From the NCBI GenBank assembly GCA_030867875.1, contig JAOWCC010000936.1, forward strand, positions 78,959,032 to 79,023,031: 64,000 bases of DNA, read 5' to 3'. The notes beneath the pieces were generated by a model. It did no database searches and was not told the DNA's origin. It saw nothing but the letters and a program-made list of their open reading frames with translations. How positions within the stretch are numbered: the stretch's first letter is position 1; each line of letters starts with the position of its first letter. The DNA is from Actinernus sp. WN-2022 (taxonomy: Eukaryota; Cnidaria; Anthozoa; Actiniaria; Actinernidae). Below, in pieces: positions 33,820-45,184 of this stretch. Both the position numbers and the translations under genes were made by a program.

Positions 33820-33918
33820 GCTAGAGATGAATGTTAGGTTAGAGATGCATGTTGGATAATGAGCTAGAGATGCATGCTGGGTAATGAGGTAGAGATGCAT
33901 GTCGGGTAATGAGGTAAT
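33820..33918. repeat. Short ~27-bp tandem repeat (AGAGATGCATG)
   Basis: Four diverged units of GAGATGCATGTTGG/GCTGGGTAATGAG type. Confidence 0.6.
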
Positions 33919-34796
33919 GATAGAATTTGTGCTGAACCACACTTGTTTCCAATACTTTTTATTTGTTTGTTTTTAATTATTATTCGACGCATGATGCTAC
34001 TATCTGTTTTTATTTTCAAGCATAGAAAACGCCTTCTGTTAGCTATTTTTAATGGGATAACGATTCCTTTAAAAGTAGTGGCTCTGGTTCTAGACCGTGT
34101 AACAGGATTTATTGAAGACGATAAATAAATTACAGACTAAACGAAAAGTGCTCTCTTTACTTCTGGGATGTGGAAACCGATTCAGGTTAATTCTGTTGTA
34201 TGGTATAAAATCAGTAGAATATTGTAATTACGCCTGTAGTGAAATTGCTTATGCTGACAAATATTACCGCATGCTTCAGAGGCTTACGTGATTAAAACAC
34301 TTTTTTCAAAGTAATATTGTTTCACTTACGGAAAATAGAACAGACTAATATTATCGTGCGTCACAGGTAATCCCTTGATTTATGCACGTTGAAAATTAGT
34401 TATGCTTTTGCGACCTTTGATTCAACGTGGTATTGTATATAAACATTTCAAACGACGTCGATAAATAGCTTATTTAAGGGTTATCGGCCTTCCGCTCGAG
34501 GGTATGAACTTTATTCACCGAGGATTTCGAGGCGATTCTACCAGTTATCGATAGTCAGCTAGCGATTACCTAATCCCGAGACTCTCGGAAGCTGCAAGCT
34601 TGCCTATACAGTGAACTCTCTCGCAGCTAACTCCTCTATAAGGCGGACACCGTTCGCTGGTCCCTGCCGAATTCCAGTCATTTCACTGTTAACTAAACTC
34701 TATATAAGACGGACACTTTTTTAAGCAAATTTAGGTAAAAATACCTCTAAAGATAGACACTTATTAGTGAAAATGTGCGTGGCACAAGTAGATTGT
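33919..34796. other. Intergenic, nothing recognised
   Basis: AT-rich sequence with a 61-codon chance frame at 33,943–34,128 and no detectable repeat. Confidence 0.3.
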
Positions 34797-35290
34797 TAAG
34801 GTTACCGGATACCTTCAAAACGAAAAATATGAGTAAAAAAAATTAGTAGTAGTGTTTCATATACAAAAACTCTGTTTAAAAAAATATTATTGACGGAGAA
34901 ATACCAAAAGGAAGTTTTTAACCGGAAGTAAAAGATTTCGTTTGATTGACAGCAGATCAATTAACACAAGACAAGTGCTCAATCGCCCGTAACGACCGTG
35001 TGGCGAGCGCTGGCGAGCTAGCGTAGTTTCCATAATTCCATCGGTTGTTGGCCGGTCTTATGTCTTCCAAAAAGCAAGCAGAATGCTCTTAGCTTGAAAA
35101 ACAAAGAAAAATCCAAACAATGCATACTACTATGAGTGAAATAGAAGTCTGCGCAAAACCCGATACGGGTTCGTATTTTCACTTTACGACAGAGTGCCGA
35201 GTGGTCTAGGCTCTGTTTCAGCCGTTGGGGTGTCGTTTCTCCAAAGTCTCCCCCCATTAACGGCTGGTACACCGTGTCCGTGACGTCGGC
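34797..35290. mobile_element. Truncated copy of the TTAA/GGTTACC element
   Basis: Starts TTAAGGTTACCGGATACC and shares long blocks with 56,362–56,900 (GAGAAATACCAAAAGGAAG, GTTTGATTGACAGCAGATCA, CATCGGTTGTTGGCC, GTCTTCCAAAAAGCAAGCAG). No matching right end was found. Confidence 0.65.
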
Positions 35291-35835
35291 TGATTAAAAT
35301 TCAATATCATATTATTCAATTTGCGTGTGTTGACAAGAAAAGCTCAGTCGTGAAAGGGTAAACTGACTGAAACTTGAAACTGTAGCATAGGTTCTAAACT
35401 TTCAAAACAAATTGGAGCTCTTTAAACTCAAACTACAAGTATACATTTGCCTAAATATTTATGTTTTCAGATTTTTGAAGACTTGATTTTGACATATATT
35501 GTAAGTACAACAATCCGGTAATTAGATCACAGTGTTGAGACCATGCGCTTGAAATACTGTACGAAAAATCCTGTTTAAAGAGTTCCTACTGCCCAAAGAA
35601 CCAGAGTAGCTCAAACAGGATAACCTGAGCAATCGACATAAGTTTGAAGCTGTAGAACATATTCTGCAGTGCATGAAAGTGCGTGATTCTGGCGAGCTGT
35701 AGCCAGTTGTAGAAGGCTACATACTCGTTTTCCACGGCGGTTAGCATACCTCAATCGACTTTAGTTGATTACAAACCAGTGTTTACATATTCTCGACCTC
35801 GTCGTCGCCTATAGATACAGCTGTGATGGCCAAGG
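35291..35835. other. Intergenic, dispersed motif only
   Basis: TTAGCATACCTCAATCGACT at about 35,743 recurs at about 54,119. Nothing else was recognised. Confidence 0.3.
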
Positions 35836-36507
35836 CAGGGGCGGATCCAGGATTTTAAAAGAGGAGGTGGCTGCTGCCCTATTTTTAAAGAAGATATGAA
35901 TATGATCGTTTTCCCTCTCAAGTTTTACGACTAGCTTTCCAGTAATACTAACCGCAATAATAAGTTAACACGAGATTATCGCCATTGTGCGATTTAAGAT
36001 GAGAACTAACGATAGATGCATGGAACTTCACGATAACGTCTATATCGAACTCCCGGTCCTGAGACCAACATTGTTAGCCTAATTATTCGGCACCCTTGTT
36101 TTTCATAATATCAAGGTGTATCTGAACAAAGTTCGCTGTTTTTTCTCTCAAATGTTATACAGTTCACGATGATTAAAAATGTTAAAACAATGGTGAGGCC
36201 ATCCTCGGGTGTCAAATATAGAATAAACAAATAATGAGAAACCAAACAACAACAACTTTATTTCACTCTAGATGGAAGGAACAAAATAAAGGATAAATAT
36301 AATAGTACAATGTATAGATAGTATAAGTTTCATTTTACACAAGAGAAGGTAGAACCTGAAAAAACCATGGGGCTATCTAGTCAGGTTCACATTATCAATC
36401 CAAGAAAACGTGCTCACTAGCTGTATTTATCACTCCAGCTTTACAGAAATATTTTTTCCATTCGGCAAATGCTAGCCACCCCTTTACAACCCCCGGATCC
36501 GCCCCTG
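35836..36507. mobile_element. TIR element with CAGGGGCGGATCC ends
   Basis: CAGGGGCGGATCC at the left is inverted at the right. CAAGG directly abuts both sides (35,831–35,835 and 36,508–36,512). It contains an (AAC)n tract with a LINE-like tail near 36,245. It appears to split the RecQ-like exon that follows on the minus strand. Confidence 0.6.
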
Positions 36508-36628
36508 CAAGGTCCTTCCGGGAAACGAAGGATACTGCATTTCTCTGTTCGGGAAATAATTCGGTAATGCGGTAAGTTTCGCACGCTTTCTCCAAAGCCA
36601 TATCAAGTCCGTCTGTATCGGCCGCCAT
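36508..36628 (-). pseudogene. Possible RecQ-like helicase first exon, interrupted
   Basis: From ATG at 36,628 the minus strand reads MAADTDGLDMALEKACETYR, then ITELFPEQRNAVSFVSRKDL. This resembles the Q-motif region of RecQ-type helicases found in many invertebrate genomes (aromatic residue, I, L.P.Q..A). The frame runs into the CAGGGGCGGATCC element. A second copy of the start region lies at 42,647–42,689 and 45,621–45,640, split by the hAT element. The identification is tentative. Confidence 0.35.
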
Positions 36629-37262
36629 TTGGCTTCACTGCACATTCCACACATACCTCAGTTCTCTAAAACTGATAAAACCTTCGCTCTGATAGTTACG
36701 TAAAACTCGTACGTTTTCATGCCTTACTCGCTTAATATTAAGGTCTGTACACACGATGGGACTTGGGACTTGTCCCCTCGTCTGAACTGTTCATGCAACA
36801 TGTCCCTGGCACAAAATGAAAATAAACCAATCGTAAAGCGTCATTTTACTTTCCCACAAGCCCTTACGAACTCTATTTCAAGATGGCGTCTGCTAAAATC
36901 ACAATGTCCCTGCAACACACGTTCCCTCGTTCGTCTGAACACAGGCAGCCCAAGCTCACGATTTGTGGCTCTTACAAATCCTACGGTAGATTACGTGATC
37001 ACTCGCGCAAGATTGATTGCGTGATAGCGCGCGCTAGAGTCGCCGTTTTCTCCCTGCAACACACGTCCCCTCGTTCGTCTGAACAACAAGGGATTTGTCC
37101 TCGGGACATGTCCCATGGACTTGTCCCTTCGTGTGTGCCGACCTTTAATAGAGGGTGGCTTAATCTTTGACAGACATGGTAATTGGGTCCCCATAAATAG
37201 GGAACTACTTCATGTAGCTGCACATAATGTCCCGACACACACTGTCTCGAAAGCATCTCTTT
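36621..37262. repeat. Segment A, duplicated at 45,626–46,066
   Basis: CATTTGGCTTCACT through CCCCATAAAT matches 45,629–46,066 in direct orientation. It contains a TIR unit bounded by AAGGTC.GTACACACGA and its inverse GTGTGTGCCGACCTT. This left copy has an extra internal block at about 36,946–37,075. The last ~60 bp (37,203–37,263) is inverted at 42,553–42,614. Confidence 0.7.
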
Positions 37263-37270
37263 AGTCGCTT

Positions 37271-38079
37271 AAGTACCTCCTTTACGTTCCTTAGCCCTCC
37301 TTTACGCTCCTCAGCCCTCCTTAGATCTCCTTTGCTCTCCTTTGCTCTCCTTATCCCTCCTTTACACTCCTAGCGTTCCTTTGGCCTCATTAGACCTCCT
37401 TATCTCTCCTTTGCACTCCTTATCCCTCCTTTGCGCTCCTCAGCCCTCCTTATCCCTCCTTTGCGCTCCTTATCCCTCCTTATCCCTCCTTAGCTCTCCT
37501 TGTGCCTCCTTATCCCTCCTTAGGCCTCCTTATCCCTCCTTAGGCCTCCTTAGGCCTCCTGTACGCTCCTTTGCCCTCCTTAGTCCTCCTTATCCCTCCT
37601 GTACGCTCCTTTGCCCTCCTTAGGCCTCCTTATCCCCCCTTAGACCTCCTTATCCCTCCTTCGGCCTCCTTATCCCTCCTTTGCGCTCCTTAGATCTCGT
37701 TTACGCTCCTTTGCGCTCCTTAGACCTTTGCGCTCCCTAGACCTCCTTACCCTCCTTAGGCCTCCTTAGACCTCCTTATCACTCCTTTGCGCTCCTTAGC
37801 CCTCCTTATCCCTCCTTTGTGCTCCTTAGCCCTCCTTTACGCTCCTTAGCCCTCCTCAGTTAGGCCTCCTTTGCGCTCCTTATCCCTCCTTAGACCTCCC
37901 TATCCCTCCTTATCCCTCCTTTGCGCTCCGTATCCCTCCTTAGGCCTCCTTAGACCTCCTTTGCGCTCCTTAGTCCTCCTTATCCCTCATTTGCGCTCCT
38001 TAGACCTCCTTATCCCTCCTTTGCGCTCCTTAGCCTTCCTTTGCGCTAAAGCACTCCTTATCCCTCCTTATCCCTCCTC
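37271..38079. repeat. Pyrimidine-rich minisatellite (CCTCCTTATCCCTCCTTTGCGCT)
   Basis: About 800 bp of imperfect CTCCTT(A/T)-based 9–10-mers, almost pure pyrimidine on the plus strand. It is the reverse complement of the array at 40,980–41,757. Translated frames are repeat artefacts. Confidence 0.9.
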
Positions 38080-38274
38080 CTTTTAACACAGCATAGCTAA
38101 GGAAGGGTTGGCACGTCTACTGGCGCAAAGGTGCATGAGTGAAGAGAGGACGGGAACATTTACTAATCAGGAGCGATTTAGATCAGTGAAAATTGCCATA
38201 CCCTAAAGCATTCTGTGGGCCGGATGGAAGTGCGGTTCATGCTTGTAGTGAGCTGGAGGAGTCTTCCTTTTGGT

Positions 38275-38595
38275 TGAGGGTCGAGTGTAGTATGTCGAGT
38301 GTAATATGTCGAGGGTAGTATGTGGAGGGTCGAGGGTAGTATGTGGAGGATCGAGTGCAGTATGTGGAGGATCGAGTGCAGTATGTCGAGGGTCGAGTGC
38401 AGTATGTCGAGGGTCGAGTGCAGTATGTCGAGGGTCGAGTGCAGTATGTCGAGGGTCGAGGGTAGTATGTGGAGGGTCGAGTGCAGTATGTCGAGGGTCG
38501 AGTGCAGTATGTCGAGGGTCGAGTGCAGTATGTCAAGGGTCGAGTGCAGTATGTCGAGGGTCGAGTGTAGTATGTCGAGGGTTCCATGTCGAGGG
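38275..38595. repeat. 21-bp minisatellite (GAGTGCAGTATGTCGAGGGTC)
   Basis: About 15 imperfect units of AGTATGTCGAGGGTCGAGT. The long frames on both strands (e.g. repeated TYCTRPS) arise because 21 is a multiple of three. There is no sign of a real protein. Confidence 0.9.
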
Positions 38596-39059
38596 TACCT
38601 TTTTCCCTCAATATTTTTTTCCTAATATTACGAGGGCAATAAAAATTACTAGAAATGTATTTTCACATTAATATGGTCAAGAGAACTTTGGGAGTCTGTA
38701 GTTTATCAAACACGGCTTTGACAGCTTAAATGTTCAAGTTGCGGTATGAAGCTTTTCTTTTACAGTGATGAGCACTATAAAGAAGGGGTTGGGCATTTTT
38801 TTTTTATGACTGAAAGTTCTGCACGAATTTATTTTTCACACCGTTTTCTTGCACGAATTTTCTTTCATGAATACGTTTTTACATTTGCACAGATTGCACA
38901 ACTATATAATTATGCTTAGTTATGATATATGCGACACGGGATTGCTACCCGGTACAATGGCTAGTTCAGTGGCTTCGATATTATTTCTACCACCACGCGT
39001 GCAAGACATTACAAGTTATAAGGAGTAATTGGAGAAGTCGTAGCAACTAACTTTCTTTT
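38596..39059. other. Intergenic, nothing recognised
   Basis: AT-rich sequence with no repeat detected. Confidence 0.25.
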
Positions 39060-39415
39060 TTAATGCCAAAAGAGATTTCTCGTTTTGTAAGTCGTAAGGA
39101 AGGCTGTTCCATAAAACCGCTCCGCGGTAGCTATTGTACGCTGATGCGGAACAGCAAGCTTGTTGGAAGAATCTCTGATATTATAGTTTGTCAGTTCATT
39201 GCGAGGTATTAATTTGGACGAGAGGTATTCTGAAGTTAAACCATTCAGGTACTTAAAATCCATCATTACCAAATGAGCTAGACGCTGGGTCATATGAAGC
39301 GCTCAATAGAACTCGTGCGGCGCGATTCTGGAGTTTCTTGGCCATGGTGTAATTTATCGTTCAGCCCTTTGTTAAAATTGTCCCACACTTGACAACAATA
39401 AGCAAAGTGTGGCTG
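39060..39415 (-). pseudogene. Non-LTR retrotransposon (LINE) reverse-transcriptase C-terminal relic
   Basis: On the minus strand it reads QPHFAYCCQVWDNFNKGLN, then after a frameshift AKKLQNRAARVLL, then after another FKYLNGLTSEYLSSKLIPRN and NKLAVPHQRT. This is the order seen after the RT domain in many animal LINEs (QPHFDYCS.VW, KLQNRAARI, YLS..F, L..P). It is frameshifted and non-functional. Confidence 0.8.
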
Positions 39416-39684
39416 TATTAAAGCATTATACACTGTGTGTTGACATTATGTTGAAGGTGACGTATGGTCTGAAACGTTTCAAAGCTCCAAACTGGAAGTA
39501 ATTTTCTTAGCTGTGACCCCAATTATGGGTGTCTATAAAACGAAGACCTACAAAACGAAGACCGCCGAAGACCTACTAAACGAAGACCAAAAACGAAGAC
39601 CACCACAAATAATTAGCAGAAAACTTTAAAGAAGCTTTGCGGGTATTCCTTTCCTATACATTACATACAGAGTACTTTTATCGC

Positions 39685-39797
39685 TAGCCTGCTTGCCGCC
39701 TCTCCTGTAATTTTTTTCGGTCGTTTCTTTTCGGATTGGGTCACCTGTGGCACGGAAACGACCGAAAAAAAATACAGGAGAGCCGGCAAGCAGGCTA
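39685..39797. mobile_element. 113-bp TAGCCTGCTTGC MITE, exact 9-bp duplication
   Basis: TAGCCTGCTTGC ends, with arms continuing through TCTCCTGTA and TTTTTTTCGGTCGTTTC. TTTTATCGC flanks both sides (39,676–39,684 and 39,798–39,806). Confidence 0.85.
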
Positions 39798-39806
39798 TTT
39801 TATCGC

Positions 39807-40755
39807 CAGGGTCTTCGTTTTAAAGATCTTTATAACAAAGACCCTGGCGCTAAAAGTTCTCTGTAGGTCACTAATGTGTAGGAACCGAATACCCGAAAAG
39901 CTTCTTTAGATTTTCTGCTAATTATTTGTGACTTTCTTAGCTAGGTTACAATAAAGCTGATAGAGGAAAATGGGGTGTTAGGTTTTCATCGATATGTACC
40001 CGTAGAGATTTTGTTGTTGTGACTTGCTTTATGGGGACATTATTTATTAAAGGCGCAACAGTTGGTGAGACAGTGTTTAGTTTTTGTCTTGAACCAATAA
40101 GCATGTTAAGTGCCAACTTGTTTGCATTATAACAACAACAACAACTGTATTTTGTACCATGTGTTACATGTGAAGTGTACGGTGATTAATTTACATAAAT
40201 AAAAGTACGGGTATCCTAGAATAACTAAAAAGCTAATCTAGCTAGGCTACCATATATAAGTAAAGGTGCAAAAATGTACGGATAAAGTGCAAGTGATGAT
40301 GACCAGGACTGGTAGAATTAAATTGCTAAGTTTTAGGTACATGAACTAACACAGACACAAACAAATAGGGGTATGAAAATAAATAGTAGTTATGGATAAT
40401 GTGCGAAGAAGGCAGAACGATATAGTATTTAGTGATTTTCATAATCCAGTGAAACAATTCTTGCTTGTTAACATCTAATAGTCAAATATACACATTAGAA
40501 AACAATAAAATTAGCGTTTAATAGCAATAAATACTCTAGTATCTGATATTAAAGATCCCGTAGTTAGTGCGAGCTTTGGGAAGATAATAATAGACCAGTT
40601 CGCGGTCTATTTTGAAAGGGGTGCAAACATGGCGCGAAATACAATGTTTGTATGGGAATCAATGGGAATCCGATGCCAAATAAAATCCGTAAAATCGAAT
40701 TTCTGAAATATTCTCAGATACAAACTTAAGATACCAGGTAAAAGATTAACGTATC
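39807..40755. other. Intergenic, low-information
   Basis: Contains an (AAC)n tract with a LINE-like tail near 40,130–40,150. Other sequence was not recognised. Confidence 0.3.
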
Positions 40756-40972
40756 GAAATTTGAGGGATGTAGCTGTGCGTGCAAGCGTGCAATCGTGTT
40801 TTCAGTTTTCCATACGTTGTATGTAAAGAAGAGATTAGGAGGCCTATAAGGAGCGTAAAGGAGGCCTAAGGAGGTTTAAGAGTGTAAAGGTCTAAGGAGC
40901 GAAATTTGAGGGATGTAGCTGTGCGTGAAATCGTGTTTTCAGTTTTCCATACATTGTCTGTAAATTTTCACG
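40756..40972. repeat. Direct repeat of ~70 bp flanking array fragments
   Basis: CGAAATTTGAGGGATGTAGC and TCGTGTTTTCAGTTTTCCAT occur at about 40,756–40,826 and 40,898–40,970. Purine-array units lie between them. Confidence 0.6.
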
Positions 40973-40979
40973 CGGAATT

Positions 40980-41757
40980 TGTCTCGTTTTTACAGGAGGC
41001 CTAAGGAGCGTAAAAGAGGGATAAGGAGGGCTAAGGAGCGTAAAGGAGAGAGGAGGAGGTCTAAGGAGCGTAGAGGAGGGATAAGGAGGGCTGAGGAGCG
41101 TAAAGGAGGGATTAGGAGGTCTGAGGAGCGTAAAGGAGGGCTAAGGATGACTAAGGAGCGTAAAGGAGGGATTAGGAGGTCTAAGGAGCGTAAAGGAGGG
41201 ATAAGGAGGGCTAAGGACCGCAAAGGAGGGCTAGGGAGCGTAAAGGAGGGATAAGGAGGCCAAGGGAGGGATAAGTAGGCCTAAGGAGGGATAAGGAGCG
41301 TAAAGGAGGAGGCCTAAGGAGCGTAAAGGAGGTCTAAGGAGCGGTAAGGAGGGCTAAGGAGCGTAAAGGAGGGATAAGGAGCGTAAGGAGCGTAAAGGAG
41401 GTTTAAGGGGGGATAAGGAGGCCTAAGGAGGGATAAGGAGGGCTAAGGAGGTTTAAGGAGGGCTAAGGAGGCCGTTAAGGAGGGCTAAGGAGCGTAAAGG
41501 AGGGCTAAGGAGGGCTAAGGAGGGCTAAGGAGCGTAAAGGAGGTCTAAGGAGCGGTAAGGAGGGCTAAGGAGCGTAAAGGAGGGATAAGGAGCGTAAGGA
41601 GCGTAAAGGAGGTTTAAGGGGGGATAAGGAGGCCTAAGGAGGGATAAGGAGGGCTAAGGAGGTTTAAGGAGGGCTAAGGAGGCCGTTAAGGAGGGCTAAG
41701 GAGGGCTAAGGAGGGCTAAGGAGGGCTAAGGAGGGCTAAGGAGCGTAAAGGAGGTAC
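40980..41757. repeat. Purine-rich minisatellite, inverted relative to 37,271–38,079
   Basis: Units of GGAGCGTAAAGGAGGGATAA and GGAGGGCTAA. A ~250-bp stretch (about 41,325–41,500) recurs at about 41,530–41,700. It ends at GTACTTAGG, which is duplicated by the next element. Confidence 0.9.
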
Positions 41758-41762
41758 TTAGG

Positions 41763-42543
41763 TAGCCTGCTTGCAGGCTCTGGTTGATTTGGGATTCCTG
41801 TGGTGGGGGAGAGGAGGGGGAAGGAGGCGAAAGAGAAAGGAGAGCCTACAACAAGACCCTGTGTTTTTGAAATTTCCCGTTCGGGAGTAACTACAGAATA
41901 CCCCGCAAAAAAACGGCATCCTTGGTGGGAGGAAATACAGGCTACACGTCAAAAATAAGAATAAGATACTTATGGTAGTGGCTACGCGGCTACGAGTGGC
42001 TACACGTCAAAAATAAGAAGTGGGTTGCTTGCCTGTGTCTAAGTCGCATCGTATAAATCAAAGTTTTAAAGAACGAAGCAATACTTATGGTAGTGGCTAC
42101 GCGGCTACGAGTGGCTACACGTCTAAAATAAGAAGTGGGTTGCTTGCCTGTGTCTAAGTCGCATCGTATAAATCAAAGTTTTAAAGAACGAAGCAATACT
42201 TATGGTAGTGGCTACGCGGCTACGAGTGGCTACACGTCAAAAATAAGAAGTGGGTTGCCTGTGTCTTATTTCTGACGCGTAGCCGTAGCCACTGGCTACA
42301 CCAAGAAGGGAAAAGATGCGGGGTATTCGATAGTTATACCACATTTATAACAGAATCTCGTCGAAAATGTTGATTTTAAAATTCTTTGTGAAACGTGTAA
42401 CTTGCAATGGGATGTGACGTCATGGGGGGCGAATTTCAAAAACACAAGGTCTTGTCGCAGGCTCTCCTTTCTCTATATCCTCCTTTCCCCTCCTCTCTCC
42501 CACCACAGGAACCCCAAATTAACCAGAGCCTGCAAGCAGGCTA
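41763..42543. mobile_element. 781-bp TAGCCTGCTTGC element, exact 9-bp duplication
   Basis: TIR TAGCCTGCTTGCAGGCTCTG is perfect at both ends. GTACTTAGG flanks it at 41,754–41,762 and 42,544–42,552. The inner arms continue through GAGGAGGGG/CCCCTCCTC and AGGAGAGCCT/AGGCTCTCCT. It holds three tandem 115-bp units and no transposase. It interrupts the inverted arm that pairs with 37,203–37,263. Confidence 0.85.
41968..42272. repeat. 115-bp tandem repeat inside the TAGCCTGC element
   Basis: Units start ACTTATGGTAGTGGCTACGC at 41,968, 42,083 and 42,198; the third is partial. Copies are nearly identical, including GAAGTGGGTTGCTTGCCTGT. Confidence 0.85.
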
Positions 42544-42731
42544 GTACTTAGGCGACTAAGGAGATGCTTTCGAGACACTATGTGTCGGGACATTATGTGC
42601 AGCTACATGAAGTACTTGGGACTTGTCCCCTCGTCTGAACTGTTCGCACGCTTTCTCCAAAGCCATATCAAGTCCGTCTGTATCGGCCGTAGGCCTAGCT
42701 ACAAATATCCGGATATTTTTTGAGATATTTA

Positions 42732-43056
42732 GGGAAGACGTCAAAACAATGGATTTCGAATGGGACCCAGTTTTGTCAGGGGAGGTGGTGGGTGGCGGGT
42801 AATACCCCCTACCCCTTTTTTCGATGGTGATTTTCTCGCGTTATATAATAGGGATACCTGATTTTAATGCAGATACACGTTCCTCTCTGCCTGTAGAAAC
42901 TAGAAATATAGTTACTTCTTCAATAAGTATTCTATTCAAGAAGATATTTGTGGTCAAAAATCTAGATTTTGCCAAAATAGGTGGTGGGTTCCGGGTACAA
43001 CCCCCCTTCCATCAAAATTGGGTCCCGCCAGAGTACCATTGTTTTGACCTCTTCCC
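42732..43056. mobile_element. MITE nested in the hAT element (TTA duplication)
   Basis: GGGAAGACGTCAAAACAATG pairs with CCATTGTTTTGACCTCTTCC. TTA borders both sides (42,729–42,731 and 43,057–43,059). The 3-bp TWA target suggests a PIF/Harbinger-type MITE. A close copy lies at 46,443–46,740. Confidence 0.8.
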
Positions 43057-43282
43057 TTAGAAGCTCCTGGGATATTTAGAAAATTACGAGATATTTAGAT
43101 TTTTTTTTTGTAATTTTGGATTTTTGCTATGGTTTTATAAGTCCACGCATGTTTTTTCCTTTGAAACTTGAGATGGAATCTACTCTGTCAGCAGTGGTCC
43201 TGTTCAGCGGTTTTCCTCATGAATATTATATCCCATGAGTCTTAGTAAGTAGTACTACTAAGTACTTCCAACCCTGAACAAA

Positions 43283-45184
43283 ATGGCAGATGCTGAAAGT
43301 TCGGAGGCTTCGGTTCCTGCTGAACCTGAAGCGGTTCCTACAGCTGAACCGAGTAGAGAAAGCACAGTAGCATCGCTTTTAGACCGACTAAGATCGCCAG
43401 CCCCTAGTGATCTATCCAGGAAAAGAAAACTAGCTGTCAACACACCAGGCAATCGACGAAGAGTTTAGAATCGAATGAGCCTGTAAACGTGACTGCAAGT
43501 CAACGGGTTCAAGAGTTCAAAGATGAGGGCTTTGTAGTTAGCCAGAATCATGCACTGTTTTTCCAAGTTTGCCGAGAAGAACTTTCTCTAAAGAAACAAA
43601 ATATAATGGTGCATGTTTCAAGTACGAGGCACATCTCTAATAAGAAGAAAATGGAGGCAACTAAAAAGAAAGAAAAGCACATCGCTGAAGCTCTGGCCAG
43701 CTACGACGAGGTGAATCATCCAAAAGGCGAGACACTTCCGACTGATACAAGAGTATTCCGTGTCAAAGTGGTGCGAGCATTCCTAAAGAGTGGAACTGCT
43801 TTGAAAAGAGTAGAATTCTTCCGAGAACTTTTCGAAGAAGCTGGTTTTACCCTGACCACCCAATCCAATATGCGCCAACTCATTCCTTTTATCCTTGAGG
43901 AAGAATATAAAACCATCTCAAAGGAGTTGATGGGCAAAGAAGTATCCCCTGTATTCGATGGAACCACTCGTGATGGTGATCGAGCGCGACTGGTAAGGTT
44001 CCAACTTGTCAAGAGCTCAGTGAACGGAGATGAACTAGCCCACATAATAGTCGAGGTACTTCATCGAAAGCTCAATGTTCCGAAGGAATGTCTTCTAGCT
44101 GCAATGAGGGACAGGGCGCCAGTGAACACAAAGGCCCTAAGAACTGTGGCTATATTGTACCTGACATGTTGGATGTTGGGTGTATATCTCACGTCCTTGA
44201 CAGGATATGCACAAAATGCAAGACGCCAATCCTGAAGCAGTTTATGACATCCTGGAATTGCATTTTCACAACCAGCATAAGAGGAAGGGTAGTGTGGAAG
44301 GAGATTGCTGGGCGGGCCATGCCAAGGTATAATGCCACCCGATGGTGGAGCTACTGGGAATGCGCTCAAGTCGTTTTTCAAGAATGGGCCAGCATCCCTG
44401 CCTTTCTTCAGAGCGACGAAGGGTTCGCCGAGGCATCGAGGCAGCGGCTTTCCGATTTGATGACGCAAAGTCCTGTAAAACTGAAGGTGGAGCTAGGATC
44501 GCGCGCTCATGGAGCTCGAGCAGTTTGTAAAGGCAACGTACATTGTATACCTTAGAAGGAGACGACCTCCTGATCTTCATAGCGTTCCAGAAGCTTGAAG
44601 AACTCAGAGCATTCATCCACGTGCATAATTTTCCATCCCTTTTGCGCACGGTGCAGGAACTGTTCCCTCTGAATGTCCCGGAACAACAGCGTTGGTACCA
44701 GGATGGGCTAAACGAGTGTTTGGCGCCTGCCTTGCAGTACTATTTGCAGACTTTAGTGAATGATGCCATTGTCTCGCGGAGTATGCTAGTGTTCCGTGCT
44801 GCTCAGCTATTCAATCCACATTATGTGAAGACCACACTGCCAAACGCTAATGATGTGGACAGGATCAGAGATGTGCCCTTCCTGAACGACGCCATGGTCA
44901 TCCAGTCACTGAAAGATGAGCTTCCTGCGTACATCGTGAAAGCAAATGAGCTGAGGAACGATTTCAATCCAGAAGTCGCGGACACGCTGCTGTGGTGGAA
45001 AGATGTTTCCCCGGAGCTTCCCTCTTGGTCAGCAGCCGTAACGAAAATTGTGCTGGTACAGCCTTCGTCAGCAGCTGCCGAGAGAGTGTTCTCATTACTC
45101 GTTACGATGTTCGGAGATCAACAACGTGACGCACTGGATGACTATGTAGAGGCAGCCCTAATGCTTCGAGTAAACAATCGTTAA
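43283..45184 (+). pseudogene. hAT transposase, broken by frameshifts
   Basis: It starts MADAESSEASVPAEPEA (43,283). After a stop at 43,468 the frame resumes at 43,489 with a degenerate zinc-finger-like motif, FFQVCREELSLKK, then HVSSTRH; the first expected Cys is Phe. VFDGTTRDGD at about 43,950 could hold the first catalytic acid. The frame shifts near 44,130, continues with LDVGCISHVLDR and ATRWWSYWE (the hAT TRW motif), then shifts again near 44,480. The last frame, to 45,184, ends with the hAT dimerisation motif PSSAAAERVFSLL. At least three breaks rule out a functional protein from this copy. Confidence 0.88.

Noticed and set aside
37342..38086. Leucine/serine-rich open frames of 71–93 codons
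   Set aside because: These are translations of the CCTCCTTATCCC array with no start context or homologue.
38237..38671. Three overlapping 101–124-codon open frames
   Set aside because: They are the 21-bp minisatellite read in different frames. The period is a multiple of three, so stops are excluded automatically.
40979..41254. Charged 91-codon frame rich in KERKGGIRR
   Set aside because: Product of the purine array; the opposite strand is open for the same reason.
37271..41757. CRISPR-like repeat arrays
   Set aside because: Units are contiguous minisatellite repeats without unique spacers, and the genome is eukaryotic.
44061..44649. Minus-strand frames of 127–135 codons
   Set aside because: Shadows of the plus-strand hAT transposase.
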